This document shows, one piece after another, positions 1 through 7,952 of a DNA stretch of 25,579 bases. The stretch spans positions 1-25,579 of the IMG/VR virus record IMGVR_UViG_3300042879_000309; one strand, written 5' to 3'. Origin of the DNA: a virus. Under the pieces are notes generated by a model. It was not told where the DNA came from and searched no databases. It saw nothing but the letters and a program-made list of their open reading frames with translations. The first letter of the stretch is position 1. The number at the start of each line of letters is the position of its first letter. The position numbers and the translations under genes are program-made.

Positions 1-32
1 TTGCGGCGAAAGTTGCAAATCTTAATGGTTAA
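1..32 (+). CDS. 3' end of an upstream phage gene (partial; possibly major capsid protein)
   Basis: The frame starting at base 3 reads AAKVANLNG and stops with TAA at 30-32, two bases before the next start codon. Spacing and frame fit the tail of a gene in the same operon. In podovirus-like phages the major capsid gene normally lies just before the head-tail connector, so capsid protein is the natural guess. Nine residues cannot establish this, so the product is inference from position only. Confidence 0.45.
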   Translation, partial: AAKVANLNG

Positions 33-34
33 TC

Positions 35-673
35 ATGGCAGATACGCTGTCTGGCTACATTACGCAGACCCGCCGTTTATTGCATGACGTTAATGCGAAC
101 TTCTGGACGAATGCAGAGTTAACGGATTACATAAACGATGGGCGCAACACCCTTGTCCGTGACACAGGGTGCAATCGCGTTTTGCAGAATCACACTGCAC
201 CATACAACGTAGAAACTATTGATTTTGCTGACCTGCCTGAAGGCAACAATACCGTTGATGTCTTGAATGTCATCCTGTATTGGGGCAATTCTCGCATCCC
301 GCTGTACTACTTGCCTTGGACTGACTTCAATGCTCAGTTACGTTACTGGCAAGACTATACTGGACGCCCTGTTGGGTTCTCCATGTATGGGCCTAAAAAG
401 ATTTTTATTGGCCCGAAACCCGATCAAGCCTATCAAATGGAGATCGACACAGTAGTGTTGGTTGATCCAATGGTTGATGGCGCTGATGTTGAAGTGCTAC
501 CAACGCCATTTACAGAAGCTGTGCCGTTTTATGCTGCTTACATTGCCAAGTATCAGGAGCAATCCTATGGCGAAGCCGAGATATTTAAGCAAGAGTACAG
601 TAAGCATGTGATGGAAGCCCTGAATACGACCTTTACTCGCAGACTACCCACACCTTACACAGCGGGGTACTAA
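35..673 (+). CDS. Head-tail connector/adaptor-type structural protein
   Basis: This 212-residue protein opens with a helical stretch (SGYITQTRRLLHD, then FWTNAELTDYINDGRNTLV) typical of small phage connector proteins that sit under the portal ring. The middle is beta-rich and aromatic (YLPWTDF, YWQDYTG, PKKIFIGPKP), followed by a helical C-terminus. It lies between what may be the capsid gene and a long tail protein, the usual place for such an adaptor, and ends one base before the next gene. Role: joins portal to tail during virion assembly. The family is inferred from sequence style, length and position rather than from a catalytic motif. Confidence 0.6.
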   Translation: MADTLSGYITQTRRLLHDVNANFWTNAELTDYINDGRNTLVRDTGCNRVLQNHTAPYNVETIDFADLPEGNNTVDVLNVILYWGNSRIPLYYLPWTDFNAQLRYWQDYTGRPVGFSMYGPKKIFIGPKPDQAYQMEIDTVVLVDPMVDGADVEVLPTPFTEAVPFYAAYIAKYQEQSYGEAEIFKQEYSKHVMEALNTTFTRRLPTPYTAGY

Positions 674-674
674 T

Positions 675-2405
675 ATGGCTGCGGCAGAGCAAAAGAAAAG
701 TTATGCCGTAGTAAAGGACTTCAAAGGCGTAAACACGAAGAACAACCGCACCGTGATTGGTGATGGCGAGTTTAGCTGGCTTCAAAACATACAGCCAATC
801 GGCTACGGCAATTTAAAGACAATCCCCGGTAACAAAGCTCTTCCCGGTGTTGCATTTGGCGCAAATGTGACATTTATGGGATCGGTCAACATCGACAATA
901 ATGAATATGTACTGGCGTTTCAGGACGATGGTTCTGCGCAGTACGTCAACATTACGACGGGTTCGCAAGGAAACATAGCGCCAGCAAATACATTCTCAAA
1001 CTCTAACGTCATGATTACGCAGTGGCGTAATGAACGCGCACTGATTATTGATCCTGCCAAGGGGTATAAGACTTGGGATGGCACAGACCTGCATTCGATT
1101 GGTAGCGTGAACTCTGTCACGATTAACAATCGTGGAAGCGGTTATCTTCCAAGCAACACGACCGTGACTTTTAGTGCGCCCAATCAAGCCAATGGTATTC
1201 AGGCCACAGGTACGGTAACGATAGTGGCAAATGCAGTATCTGAAGTAATTGTGACTGAAGCTGGCACGGGTTACACCTCCACGCCAACCGTTACGATTTC
1301 AGGCGCTGGCAGCAATGCCAATGTCACTTGCACAATTCTTAACCAAAGCGGTTCCGACATTGCAACTTTCTCAGGACGCACTTGGATTGCGCAAGACCGA
1401 ACAGTCTATTACACAGCCGCAGATACTTACAATGACTTTGTAAATCTGACTGCTGGCTTTATCACAATCAGTGACTCAACCTTGCGCACAGTCATTACCC
1501 GCATTCTGTCAGCCAATAACTTTCTGTATGTGTTTGGCGAAGACAGCATCAACGTGTTTTCTGATGTGCGGATTGATTCAACGCTTGGCACAACGCTGTT
1601 TACCAACACCAACGTGTCTGCGTCGGTGGGTTCCAAGCTGAAACATGCCATCTTCCCGTACTTCCGTTCGGTGTTGTTCATGAACGAATACGGCGTGTAC
1701 GCGCTGGTAGGTGCAACGACTACCAAGATTAGCGATCCGCTGGATGGCATTTTTACCGCCATCAACTTTAATGAAGATATTACCGGCGGTCAGTGCTTAA
1801 TTAATAACATTCTGTGCGCAGTCTTTAACTTCAAGTTTAATGACGATGGCACTGAGCGTTGGATACAGGCGGCATTCTTTGAGCGTAAGTGGTTTTTTAC
1901 CGATCAGCTAACTAATAGCATTTATGTTGTGCCTGCATTCAAGGACGGGTTTTTGAACTTGTATGGCACTAGCGGCACCAACCTGATCCAGTTTTACGAG
2001 GATGATGCCAACCCTGTTGATATGGTTTTGGAAACAGCTTTGCTGCCGATGGGTGATCCAATCCGAGACAAGCAGGCGTTAAAGATTGGCATTGAGGCAA
2101 CACTTGGGAACACCCCAATTATATTCACGGCCTACGTTGATTCAGAGTCTCAGCAGTCGCCTGCAATTGACTTTTCAAACTCGGTTAATTGGGTTAATAA
2201 TTCAGGAAATGTAATCTCTTGGAGCAATAACGCGAGTACCATTATTGGGTGGTCTGGCCCTGCAAGTTCCGGTGCTGGTTATTATTTGTATAAGAGTGAC
2301 GCCAAAATGTTTGGCAAGTATCTTGGTATAACGCTAACAGGAAGTGTTACGCCATTTACAATAAATGGGTTTGAGTTTGAACATGAATTGAGAGCGAGGT
2401 TCTAA
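675..2405 (+). CDS. Tail tube / DNA-stabilisation-type protein (beta-rich)
   Basis: A 576-residue beta-rich protein. The N-terminus (DFKGVNTKNNRTVIGDGEFS, then NIQPIGYGNLKTIPGN) is of the type seen in podoviral packaged-DNA stabilisation proteins (P22 gp10-like) and tail tubular protein B-like proteins, which form the nozzle under the connector. Residues about 145-220 hold an inserted beta domain with two GxGY..(P/S)..TVT-type repeats. Near residue 505 are two ten-residue repeats starting W-x-N-N, a motif that recurs in the fibre gene at 6151. It starts right after the connector gene and ends directly before a fibre-type gene. The tail role is fairly secure; the choice between gp10-like and tube B-like is not. 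Confidence 0.6.
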   Translation: MAAAEQKKSYAVVKDFKGVNTKNNRTVIGDGEFSWLQNIQPIGYGNLKTIPGNKALPGVAFGANVTFMGSVNIDNNEYVLAFQDDGSAQYVNITTGSQGNIAPANTFSNSNVMITQWRNERALIIDPAKGYKTWDGTDLHSIGSVNSVTINNRGSGYLPSNTTVTFSAPNQANGIQATGTVTIVANAVSEVIVTEAGTGYTSTPTVTISGAGSNANVTCTILNQSGSDIATFSGRTWIAQDRTVYYTAADTYNDFVNLTAGFITISDSTLRTVITRILSANNFLYVFGEDSINVFSDVRIDSTLGTTLFTNTNVSASVGSKLKHAIFPYFRSVLFMNEYGVYALVGATTTKISDPLDGIFTAINFNEDITGGQCLINNILCAVFNFKFNDDGTERWIQAAFFERKWFFTDQLTNSIYVVPAFKDGFLNLYGTSGTNLIQFYEDDANPVDMVLETALLPMGDPIRDKQALKIGIEATLGNTPIIFTAYVDSESQQSPAIDFSNSVNWVNNSGNVISWSNNASTIIGWSGPASSGAGYYLYKSDAKMFGKYLGITLTGSVTPFTINGFEFEHELRARF

Positions 2406-2951
2406 ATGCCAGTACCTAATACATTTGCTAACGCCACAGCTACGATCCCCTTATCGCAGCTTGATGCGAACTTTAACACGGCTATCACCATTGGCAACAC
2501 AGCAATTCAGCTTGGTAATACTGTTACCACTCTGAACAATATGACGTTTGCCAACGTCACTGTCAGTAGTGGCGCGGTGACAGGCACAGTATCTAACGCA
2601 ACTACCAATAGCGCCAATGTGGTTGGTTACATGGGCATTCCTCAGAATAGCCAGAATGGAGCTTACGACGTCGTGTTGGGGGATGCTGGTAAACATATTT
2701 ACCACCCAACAGGTCAGGCTGCGGCAACTTATACGTTCCCGGCTAACTCGAATGTGTCTTTTACAGTGGGTTCGGCAGTCACGATCATCAATGGTTCCGC
2801 GAATAACGTCACCATTTCGTTGACTAGCGATACTCTTTACTTGTCATCCAACGGTGCTACTGGCAGCAGAACGCTGGCTCAATGGGGCGTAGCCACTGCG
2901 GTCAAGATTGAAAACACCGCTTGGGTTATTTCGGGGTCGAATATCACATGA
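2406..2951 (+). CDS. Short tail-fibre-like protein
   Basis: This 181-residue protein is rich in Asn, Thr, Ala and Val. A brief N-terminal helix (ATIPLSQLDANFNTA) of the kind used for attachment to the tail is followed by a repetitive beta region (TVTTLNNMTFANVTV). The C-terminal beta domain (YTFPANSNVSFTVGSAVTII, later WVISGSNIT) resembles terminal modules of many aquatic phage fibres. The ATG follows the previous TAA immediately. The stop overlaps the next start as ATGA at 2948-2951, so translation is probably coupled. Appendage protein is likely; the exact place on the virion is unknown. Confidence 0.55.
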   Translation: MPVPNTFANATATIPLSQLDANFNTAITIGNTAIQLGNTVTTLNNMTFANVTVSSGAVTGTVSNATTNSANVVGYMGIPQNSQNGAYDVVLGDAGKHIYHPTGQAAATYTFPANSNVSFTVGSAVTIINGSANNVTISLTSDTLYLSSNGATGSRTLAQWGVATAVKIENTAWVISGSNIT

Positions 2952-4603
2952 CAGGCATACTTCAAGCATTGTTAATGGGTAGGGTCGCCACCGGCGGCGG
3001 CGGCTTCTCTGTTGTCCAGACCTTTACCGCCTCTGGTACTTGGACTGCGCCTACTGGTGTGACCGAGGTTGAGTACCTAGTAGTTGCTGGTGGTGGTGGC
3101 GCCGGAAGAACAGATGGGGGCTATACAACAGGTGGTGGCGGTGCTGGTGGATTTAGAACCGGCACGGCTTTATCTGTTACAGCAGGAACCGAATACACAA
3201 TTACCGTAGGCGGCGGCGGAACCGGAGCAACAATAAATAATTCTGCTGGTGCAAGCGGCAGCAATTCTGTGTTTTCCACCATAACAAGTAATGGCGGTGG
3301 CGCAAGCAATGGCGCTTCGCCGGGAACTGGATTAAGTGGTGGGTCTGGTGGTGGCGGCACTTTATATTCTAATCCCGGCGGCTCTGGCGGTGCTGGTAAT
3401 ACACCATCTACTTCGCCAAGTCAGGGAAATAATGGTGGTAGTGCTGCCGGTAGCAACACAACAATAGCTCCATACGCTTCTGCTGGTGGTGGCGGCGCAA
3501 GTGCTGCTGGCGGCAACACAACTAGCGGAGGGAACGCTACTGCTGGCGGTAATGGTACGGCATCATCCATAAGTGGTTCTAGCGTTACGTATGCTGGAGG
3601 AGGTGGTGGGGGGTCTTATGCGCCGAATCCCGGTGGCTCCGGTGGAGCCGGAGGTGGGGGCAATGGTGGGTCTGGTGTTATTGGTTCAAATGGAACGGCC
3701 AATACTGGTGGCGGTGCTGGTGGTGGATGGTACGGCACCAACGGCGCATCAGGAGGTTCCGGCATTGTCATCCTCAAGTACAACGTAGCATCACAGACTG
3801 TATTCACCTTCAAGTCATCGACTAGATGGGTTGCTCCAACAGGTGTGACCAGCGTGGATTATTTGGTCGTGGCTGGTGGTGGGGCTGGAGGTTCTAACAT
3901 TGCTCCGAGTGGTGGATTTGGTACGGGAGGCGGCGGTGCTGGTGGGTTCAGAACAGGCACATCTTTTTCAATAACCGCCGGAACTGAATACACCATTACT
4001 GTTGGCGGTGGCGGTGCTGTTGTTGGAGGCGCAAACGGTGGCAATGGTAGTGATTCTATATTTAGCACTATCACATCTACTGGCGGCGGTGGTGGCGGCG
4101 CATCAAGGTCAGATGCTGCCAATGCAGGTTCTAACGGTGGCTCTGGTGGTGGTGGTGGAGTCCGTTATAACGCTGCTGGCGGTGCGGGTGGAACGGGAAA
4201 TACACCATCAACATCACCAAGCCAAGGCAATAACGGAGGCGCTGGAAATACTGTTAGTGGCAACAACGATTCACAAATCAATGCCGGTGGAGGTGGCGGT
4301 GCAACTGGAGCGGGTGCCGCCGGTACTAATGCCGGTGCCGGTAATGGCGGCGCTGGCACGGCCTCATCGATTTCCGGTTCATCAGTTACTTATGCAGGCG
4401 GTGGGGGTGGCGGTGCTTTTAATCAACCTCTTGGGTCTGGTGGCGCTGGTGGTGGGGGTGCTGGCGCTCAAGCAACCCCTGCAACAAGCGCAGTTTCTGG
4501 AACCGCAAACAGAGGCGGCGGTGGTGGTGGTGGCTCAGAAAGTAATGGCAGCACCACAGGCGCTGGCGGTTCTGGCATTGTGATAATCAAACTCAACCAA
4601 TAA
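2948..4603 (+). CDS. Glycine-rich appendage protein with an internal tandem duplication
   Basis: A 551-residue protein built mostly from poly-glycine runs, of the glycine-rich domain class found in phage adhesins and tail-tip proteins. It contains two tandem copies of one module, about 258-267 residues each. Both open with a W-x-A-P-T-G-V-T beta segment followed by YLVVAGGG, share GFRTGT, NTPSTSPSQGNNGG and ASSISGSSVTYAGGGGGG, and end in GSGIVI(L/I)K. The start at 2948 is preferred over a TTG at 2921 because it forms an ATGA overlap with the preceding stop. Poly-glycine II type packing at a receptor-binding tip is a reasonable inference. Strong GGN codon bias creates long false open frames in other registers. 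Confidence 0.7.
   Translation: MTGILQALLMGRVATGGGGFSVVQTFTASGTWTAPTGVTEVEYLVVAGGGGAGRTDGGYTTGGGGAGGFRTGTALSVTAGTEYTITVGGGGTGATINNSAGASGSNSVFSTITSNGGGASNGASPGTGLSGGSGGGGTLYSNPGGSGGAGNTPSTSPSQGNNGGSAAGSNTTIAPYASAGGGGASAAGGNTTSGGNATAGGNGTASSISGSSVTYAGGGGGGSYAPNPGGSGGAGGGGNGGSGVIGSNGTANTGGGAGGGWYGTNGASGGSGIVILKYNVASQTVFTFKSSTRWVAPTGVTSVDYLVVAGGGAGGSNIAPSGGFGTGGGGAGGFRTGTSFSITAGTEYTITVGGGGAVVGGANGGNGSDSIFSTITSTGGGGGGASRSDAANAGSNGGSGGGGGVRYNAAGGAGGTGNTPSTSPSQGNNGGAGNTVSGNNDSQINAGGGGGATGAGAAGTNAGAGNGGAGTASSISGSSVTYAGGGGGGAFNQPLGSGGAGGGGAGAQATPATSAVSGTANRGGGGGGGSESNGSTTGAGGSGIVIIKLNQ
3011..4600 (+). repeat. Two tandem diverged modules (about 790 bp each) within the glycine-rich gene
   Basis: Module 1 runs from about 3011 to 3784 and module 2 from about 3799 to 4600. 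They share landmarks in the same order: the W-x-APTGV opening, YLVVAGGG, the FRTGT/EYTITVGGGG block, NTPSTSPSQGNNGG, ASSISGSSVTYAGGGGGG and the GSGIVI ending. Bases have diverged, mainly at third positions, and the glycine linkers differ in length, so this is an old duplication rather than an assembly artefact. Confidence 0.75.
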
Positions 4604-4605
4604 CT

Positions 4606-4860
4606 ATGGAAACTAAAGTCTATCGATTCATGGGCATCGACACAGCAATGCAGTTGCTACGTCCGGGTGCTAAATGGGAAATCTCAAACAACGTCTTTAC
4701 CCGTTGGGAAGACCCAAGACCTTGCCCATCGATTGAGGAAGTGTATTGGGTGATGGACAGAATCAAAGAGTTTGAGGAAAGCATCCCGACCATGTGGCTA
4801 CCAGAGCAATTAGAGCAGATGGGCGTTCAGATGAAAGAGATTGAGGAAGCCATCGGATGA
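4606..4860 (+). CDS. Small phage protein of the tail module, unknown function
   Basis: An 84-residue acidic protein. It has an N-terminal beta segment (KVYRFMGIDTAMQLLRPGAK), a Trp-containing middle (FTRWEDPRPCPSIEEVYWVM) and a helical Glu-rich C-terminus. Small proteins of this make-up occur next to fibre genes in many aquatic phages, sometimes as putative fibre-assembly helpers, but nothing in the sequence proves that. It starts 2 bases after the glycine-rich gene, and its stop overlaps the oxygenase start as ATGA (4857-4860). I do not recognise a named family. Confidence 0.6.
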   Translation: METKVYRFMGIDTAMQLLRPGAKWEISNNVFTRWEDPRPCPSIEEVYWVMDRIKEFEESIPTMWLPEQLEQMGVQMKEIEEAIG

Positions 4861-5459
4861 ATATGCACAACCTTTTTCCAACGCCTGTCGGGATGTTTGA
4901 CCTTGACCGTCCGTTGACCGACGAAGAAATGTTGTTCGTGCGTGGTCAGGAAACTAGGCCGAATGAGGGCAACACGACCAGCAAGAATAACTTTGTGCTG
5001 CGTGACCCTACGATGACTTCTTTGCGTGGTTGGCTTGAGGATTGTGTGGCTGAATACTTCAAGGCTACGAGCAATCCAAAGCACGACGTTGACCTGCGGA
5101 TTACGCAAAGCTGGTTCAACTATTCAGAGCAGGGGCAATGGCATCACAAGCACGCGCATCCGAATAGCTTTGTGTCTGGTGTGTTCTATCTGAACACCAA
5201 TCCTGACGATAAGATTTTCTTCTATCGCTCTGGCTGGCAGCAGATTAAATTCCCTCCTGAAGATTGGAACTTGTACAACTCTGAATCTTGGTGGTTCGAA
5301 GCAATCACGGGGCGGTTGATTCTGTTCCCATCGTCGCTAGAGCATAACGTGCCGACGGTGACGGGTGACGATGTAAGGATAAGTATGTCGTTCAACACAT
5401 TTCCTGTCGGCGTGGTGGGAGATGAGATGCAACTAACTGGATTAAAACTGGAGGCTTAA
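4857..5459 (+). CDS. Putative 2OG-Fe(II) oxygenase
   Basis: A 200-residue protein matching the small phage/bacterial 2-oxoglutarate/Fe(II) dioxygenase group that begins with a LFPTPVG-type segment. It contains QSWFNYSEQGQ followed by H-H-K-H-A-H-P at residues 96-102 and SGVFYLNT, a distal H163 in FPSSLEHNV, and R174 in VRISMSFN, which would bind 2-oxoglutarate. His99/His101 and H163 are the likely iron ligands. These enzymes hydroxylate protein side chains or small molecules; the substrate is unknown. Its place among fibre genes suggests a virion protein or a host surface component, which is inference. It overlaps the previous gene by 4 nt. Confidence 0.75.
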   Translation: MNMHNLFPTPVGMFDLDRPLTDEEMLFVRGQETRPNEGNTTSKNNFVLRDPTMTSLRGWLEDCVAEYFKATSNPKHDVDLRITQSWFNYSEQGQWHHKHAHPNSFVSGVFYLNTNPDDKIFFYRSGWQQIKFPPEDWNLYNSESWWFEAITGRLILFPSSLEHNVPTVTGDDVRISMSFNTFPVGVVGDEMQLTGLKLEA

Positions 5460-5822
5460 ATGGCGCACTTCGCTGAACTCGACGCAAACAATGTGGTGTT
5501 GCGCGTCATTGTGGTTGACAACAAAGACACAGCCGATGCCAACGGTGTAGAAAAAGAACACATTGGCGCAGCTTTCTGTGAGCGTCTATTTGGCGGCACG
5601 TGGAAGCAAACCAGCTACAACGGTAATATTCGTAAGCATTATGCAGGCATTGGTTATACCTATCGTTCTGATATTGATGCGTTTGTGCCGCCACAGCCTT
5701 ATCCATCATGGGCGCTAGACGATGACGCTAATTGGCAACCACCTGTAGCGATGCCAACTGACGATCAAAGATACTCATGGAATGAGGCAAATCAGGCTTG
5801 GGAGGTGTTAGATGGGGCTTAA
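5460..5822 (+). CDS. Small phage protein next to fibre genes, unknown function
   Basis: A 120-residue protein starting MAHFAELDANNVVLRVIVVD, an opening familiar from many aquatic phage genomes, where this kind of protein sits beside tail fibres. The middle is GGTWKQTSYNGNIRKHYAGI, and the C-terminus is Pro/Trp-rich (PQPYPSWALDDDANWQPPVA, later YSWNEANQAWEVLD). The start codon follows the oxygenase stop directly and has a strong GGAGG ribosome-binding site at about -9. Its stop lies inside the next gene (11-nt overlap). Probably a virion or fibre-associated protein; no enzymatic motif is visible. Confidence 0.65.
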   Translation: MAHFAELDANNVVLRVIVVDNKDTADANGVEKEHIGAAFCERLFGGTWKQTSYNGNIRKHYAGIGYTYRSDIDAFVPPQPYPSWALDDDANWQPPVAMPTDDQRYSWNEANQAWEVLDGA

Positions 5823-6141
5823 CGCTTTTACCAAAACAGGTAATACGGTTGTTTTTACTGCAAACACAACCGCGCCAACGCCTGTTCAATGTGCTTCAAC
5901 AACACTTGGCGGCAATCAGTATCGTGTGATTAACGCTGGCACAGGCATTGTGTTTCTAGGTTATGGCAGCACAGCGGCTGAAGCTAGTAACAACGCTGTG
6001 GCAGTAACGAGCAGTCAGGCTGCATTTCCGTTGTTGCCAAGCACGGATGAGATTTTGACATTTGTACCAAATGCTTATTTTACTGGCGTCACTATTAGCG
6101 GTACTGCGACTGTGTACATCACTCCGGGCGACGGTCTGTAA
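5812..6141 (+). CDS. Small beta-rich virion-type protein; paralogue of the protein at 18056
   Basis: A 109-residue Thr/Ala/Val-rich protein, almost certainly a small beta-sandwich. It ends YITPGDGL, while the 115-residue protein at 18056-18403 ends YITPGEGL. The two also share AF...GN.VV, NQY.V.N and F..YG.TA in the same order, so they are diverged copies of one family. It overlaps the previous gene by 11 nt and is followed by a strong AAGGAG site for the fibre gene. A capsid-decoration or fibre-accessory role fits the composition but is not proven. Confidence 0.6.
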   Translation: MGLNAFTKTGNTVVFTANTTAPTPVQCASTTLGGNQYRVINAGTGIVFLGYGSTAAEASNNAVAVTSSQAAFPLLPSTDEILTFVPNAYFTGVTISGTATVYITPGDGL

Positions 6142-6150
6142 GGAGCAATC

Positions 6151-7368
6151 ATGCTAAAGGTAGCTGGTGGGGGCATATCTGGTTCGTTAAATTACCAAGG
6201 CACTTGGAATGCCAACTCCAACTCGCCTATGCTTGCTTCTGGCGTCGGTGTCAAAGGTTATTACTACGTTGTTAGCACCGCTGGCACAACCAATCTGGAT
6301 GGCATTACTGATTGGCAAATAGGTGATTGGGCAGTCTTTAACGGCACTGCTTGGCAAAAAGTTGACAACTCTGATGCTGTTGTTTCCGTCAATGGTCAAA
6401 CCGGCGTTGTTGTCCTTAATGCGGCAAATGTAGGCGCTACACCCAATACAGCGTATGTGCTGACTACTGGTTTGCTTTCAGGTGGCGGTCAACTTACGGG
6501 GAATGTCACCGTTGACCTGACCTCAGTACCAATCGCCAACGTACCGGGCGGGGTTGCCAATACAGTTACAATCATTGCTGGTACTGGATTAGCTGGTGGT
6601 GGTAACTTGTCGAGCAATGTCACGATTGGCATGGCTAATACGGCAGTTGCTCCCGGCAGTTACGGTACGGCATCGTCTGTCGGTCAGTTCACTGTTGATC
6701 AGCAAGGCAGACTAAGCAGCGCAGCTAACGTAGCAATCGACATTGCTGTTGCTAATGTATCTGGTGCAGTTGCAAACACCACCACAATTACAGCAGGAAC
6801 AGGCTTAAACGGTGGCGGCAACCTTGCAAGCAATGTCACTATCAATCTTGCTGATACAACAGTCGCGGCAGGCACTTATGGCAGCAATACTCAAGTTGCT
6901 CAAATTACCATTGATGCACAAGGTCGCGTTACTAGCGCATCCAATGTTGCTATTACTGGCGGTGGTGGCGGTTCTGGTGGCAATGTAGTTACTGCTATTG
7001 CTACCATTACCAGTGGCACAGAAATTGGCTGGTCAAACAATAGTGCAGCCATACTGTCTTGGGAAAATAACAGCAGCCAGATTATTGCTTGGGCAAATGC
7101 ACAATATGCAGTCAGCGCAAACAATGCAACGATTCTGGTCAATTATCCTTCTGCGCCATTTGGTGTCGTTTTGCCTACTGCTGCGTCACTTACAGGCCAA
7201 CAGTATAAAATTAAGAAAATTGACAGTTCGGCAAATGCTGTGACGGTCAGTACAACTTCTTCGCAGACAATTGACAACGCGCTGACGTATCCATTGTCAA
7301 CTCAGTACCAAAGCGTCACGCTTCAGTCGGATGGTTCAAATTGGTGGATAACAGCAAAAGTCACATAA
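6151..7368 (+). CDS. Tail fibre protein
   Basis: A 405-residue fibre protein. The N-terminal part has SLNYQGTWNANSNSP and a segment with GDWAVFNGTAWQKVD and VSVNGQTGVVVLNAANVGA, standard fibre-attachment and shaft motifs in Caudoviricetes. The shaft contains three TGLxxGGGxLxxNVT repeats (TGLLSGGGQLTGNVT, TGLAGGGNLSSNVT, TGLNGGGNLASNVT) and two longer copies ending in D.QGR(L/V)(S/T)SA(A/S)NVAI. A pair of W-x-N-N decapeptides follows at 7021-7098, then a beta C-terminal domain ending WWITAKVT. The ribosome-binding site AAGGAGCAATC is strong. Role: host recognition or adsorption. This is the clearest fibre gene in the window. Confidence 0.75.
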   Translation: MLKVAGGGISGSLNYQGTWNANSNSPMLASGVGVKGYYYVVSTAGTTNLDGITDWQIGDWAVFNGTAWQKVDNSDAVVSVNGQTGVVVLNAANVGATPNTAYVLTTGLLSGGGQLTGNVTVDLTSVPIANVPGGVANTVTIIAGTGLAGGGNLSSNVTIGMANTAVAPGSYGTASSVGQFTVDQQGRLSSAANVAIDIAVANVSGAVANTTTITAGTGLNGGGNLASNVTINLADTTVAAGTYGSNTQVAQITIDAQGRVTSASNVAITGGGGGSGGNVVTAIATITSGTEIGWSNNSAAILSWENNSSQIIAWANAQYAVSANNATILVNYPSAPFGVVLPTAASLTGQQYKIKKIDSSANAVTVSTTSSQTIDNALTYPLSTQYQSVTLQSDGSNWWITAKVT

Positions 7369-7386
7369 AAGTTACGGAGTCTGAGA

Positions 7387-7608
7387 GTGGAACCGCAATT
7401 CCTGATCAACATTCTTTTTGCAGCCGCAGGAGCCGCTTTTGGGTGGATACTGAACAGTATCTCGCGCTCAATCGTCAGGATCGAAGACAGAATTGCAGAG
7501 ATGCCAATGACCTATGTCAACCGTGATGACTACCGGTCTGACATTGGTGACATTAAGAACATGCTAGGCAAAATCTTTGATCGCTTAGAAAAAAAGGCTG
7601 ATAGATGA
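7387..7608 (+). CDS. Small membrane protein with one helix and a helical tail
   Basis: A 73-residue protein starting at GTG with ACGGAG upstream. Residues 5-24 (QFLINILFAAAGAAFGWILN) form one transmembrane segment. The rest is charged and helical (SIVRIEDRIAEMP, then KNMLGKIFDRLEKKADR) and could form a coiled coil. Similar short N-terminally anchored proteins occur in many phages and have been suggested as spanin- or holin-like partners; the sequence does not settle this. The stop overlaps the next start (ATGA, 7605-7608), placing it at the head of the cassette with the ACP-like and ketosynthase genes. Confidence 0.6.
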   Translation: MEPQFLINILFAAAGAAFGWILNSISRSIVRIEDRIAEMPMTYVNRDDYRSDIGDIKNMLGKIFDRLEKKADR

Positions 7609-7952
7609 GCCTGAACATGGACGCACTGGCTACCCCGATCTTTGGGGAGCCAGACAGCCTCCGTGACTTCCTCTTTGAGAATGGCATACAGCATCAAGTC
7701 TTTTGGGAAAGACTGACGGATGCTGGCTTCTATGTGCCACGCTACCCCATCATTGATGCCGACCCGCAGGACTTGGATGATTGGCTGTTAATACACCAAC
7801 AAGAACACCAAGCCTACGCCACTATTCTTAACTTGAATGACCCCTTTAATCTGCTAGACTTGGATTTCAACCAAGAAGATGACTTTTACGATTGGGTAAA
7901 TAGTCATTTGTTAATTCATGAGCAGATTGCGCGTACTTTGGGGGTGACATGA
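7605..7952 (+). CDS. Protein with three D-[FW]-H helical repeats, unknown function
   Basis: A 115-residue acidic protein whose body holds three 19-residue units that align without gaps: LRDFLFENGIQHQVFWERL, LDDWLLIHQQEHQAYATIL and FYDWVNSHLLIHEQIARTL. Asp at unit position 3, Phe/Trp at 4, His at 12 and Leu at 19 are constant. The pattern suggests stacked amphipathic helices with a line of histidines that could bind metal or pack internally. It overlaps its neighbours by ATGA on both sides, so it is tightly coupled to the ACP-like gene downstream. No named family is recognised. Confidence 0.65.
   Translation: MSLNMDALATPIFGEPDSLRDFLFENGIQHQVFWERLTDAGFYVPRYPIIDADPQDLDDWLLIHQQEHQAYATILNLNDPFNLLDLDFNQEDDFYDWVNSHLLIHEQIARTLGVT

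Noticed and set aside
2921-2950. TTG start for the glycine-rich gene nine codons upstream
   Set aside because: ATG 2948 gives an ATGA overlap with the preceding stop, the coupling style used throughout; the TTG start would lie deep in the previous gene.
3121-4359. Several leftward Pro-rich open frames
   Set aside because: They are antisense shadows of the poly-glycine codons; no ribosome sites or gene-like composition.
4002-4583. 193-residue rightward open frame in the glycine-rich region
   Set aside because: It is the shifted reading of GGN repeats, gives a Val/Ala/Leu-rich nonsense protein and lies fully inside a well-supported gene.
3011-4600. CRISPR-like or diversity-generating repeat array
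   Set aside because: Repeats are codon-level glycine runs and a diverged duplication, with no spacer structure, no reverse transcriptase gene and no template/variable pair with adenine-biased changes.
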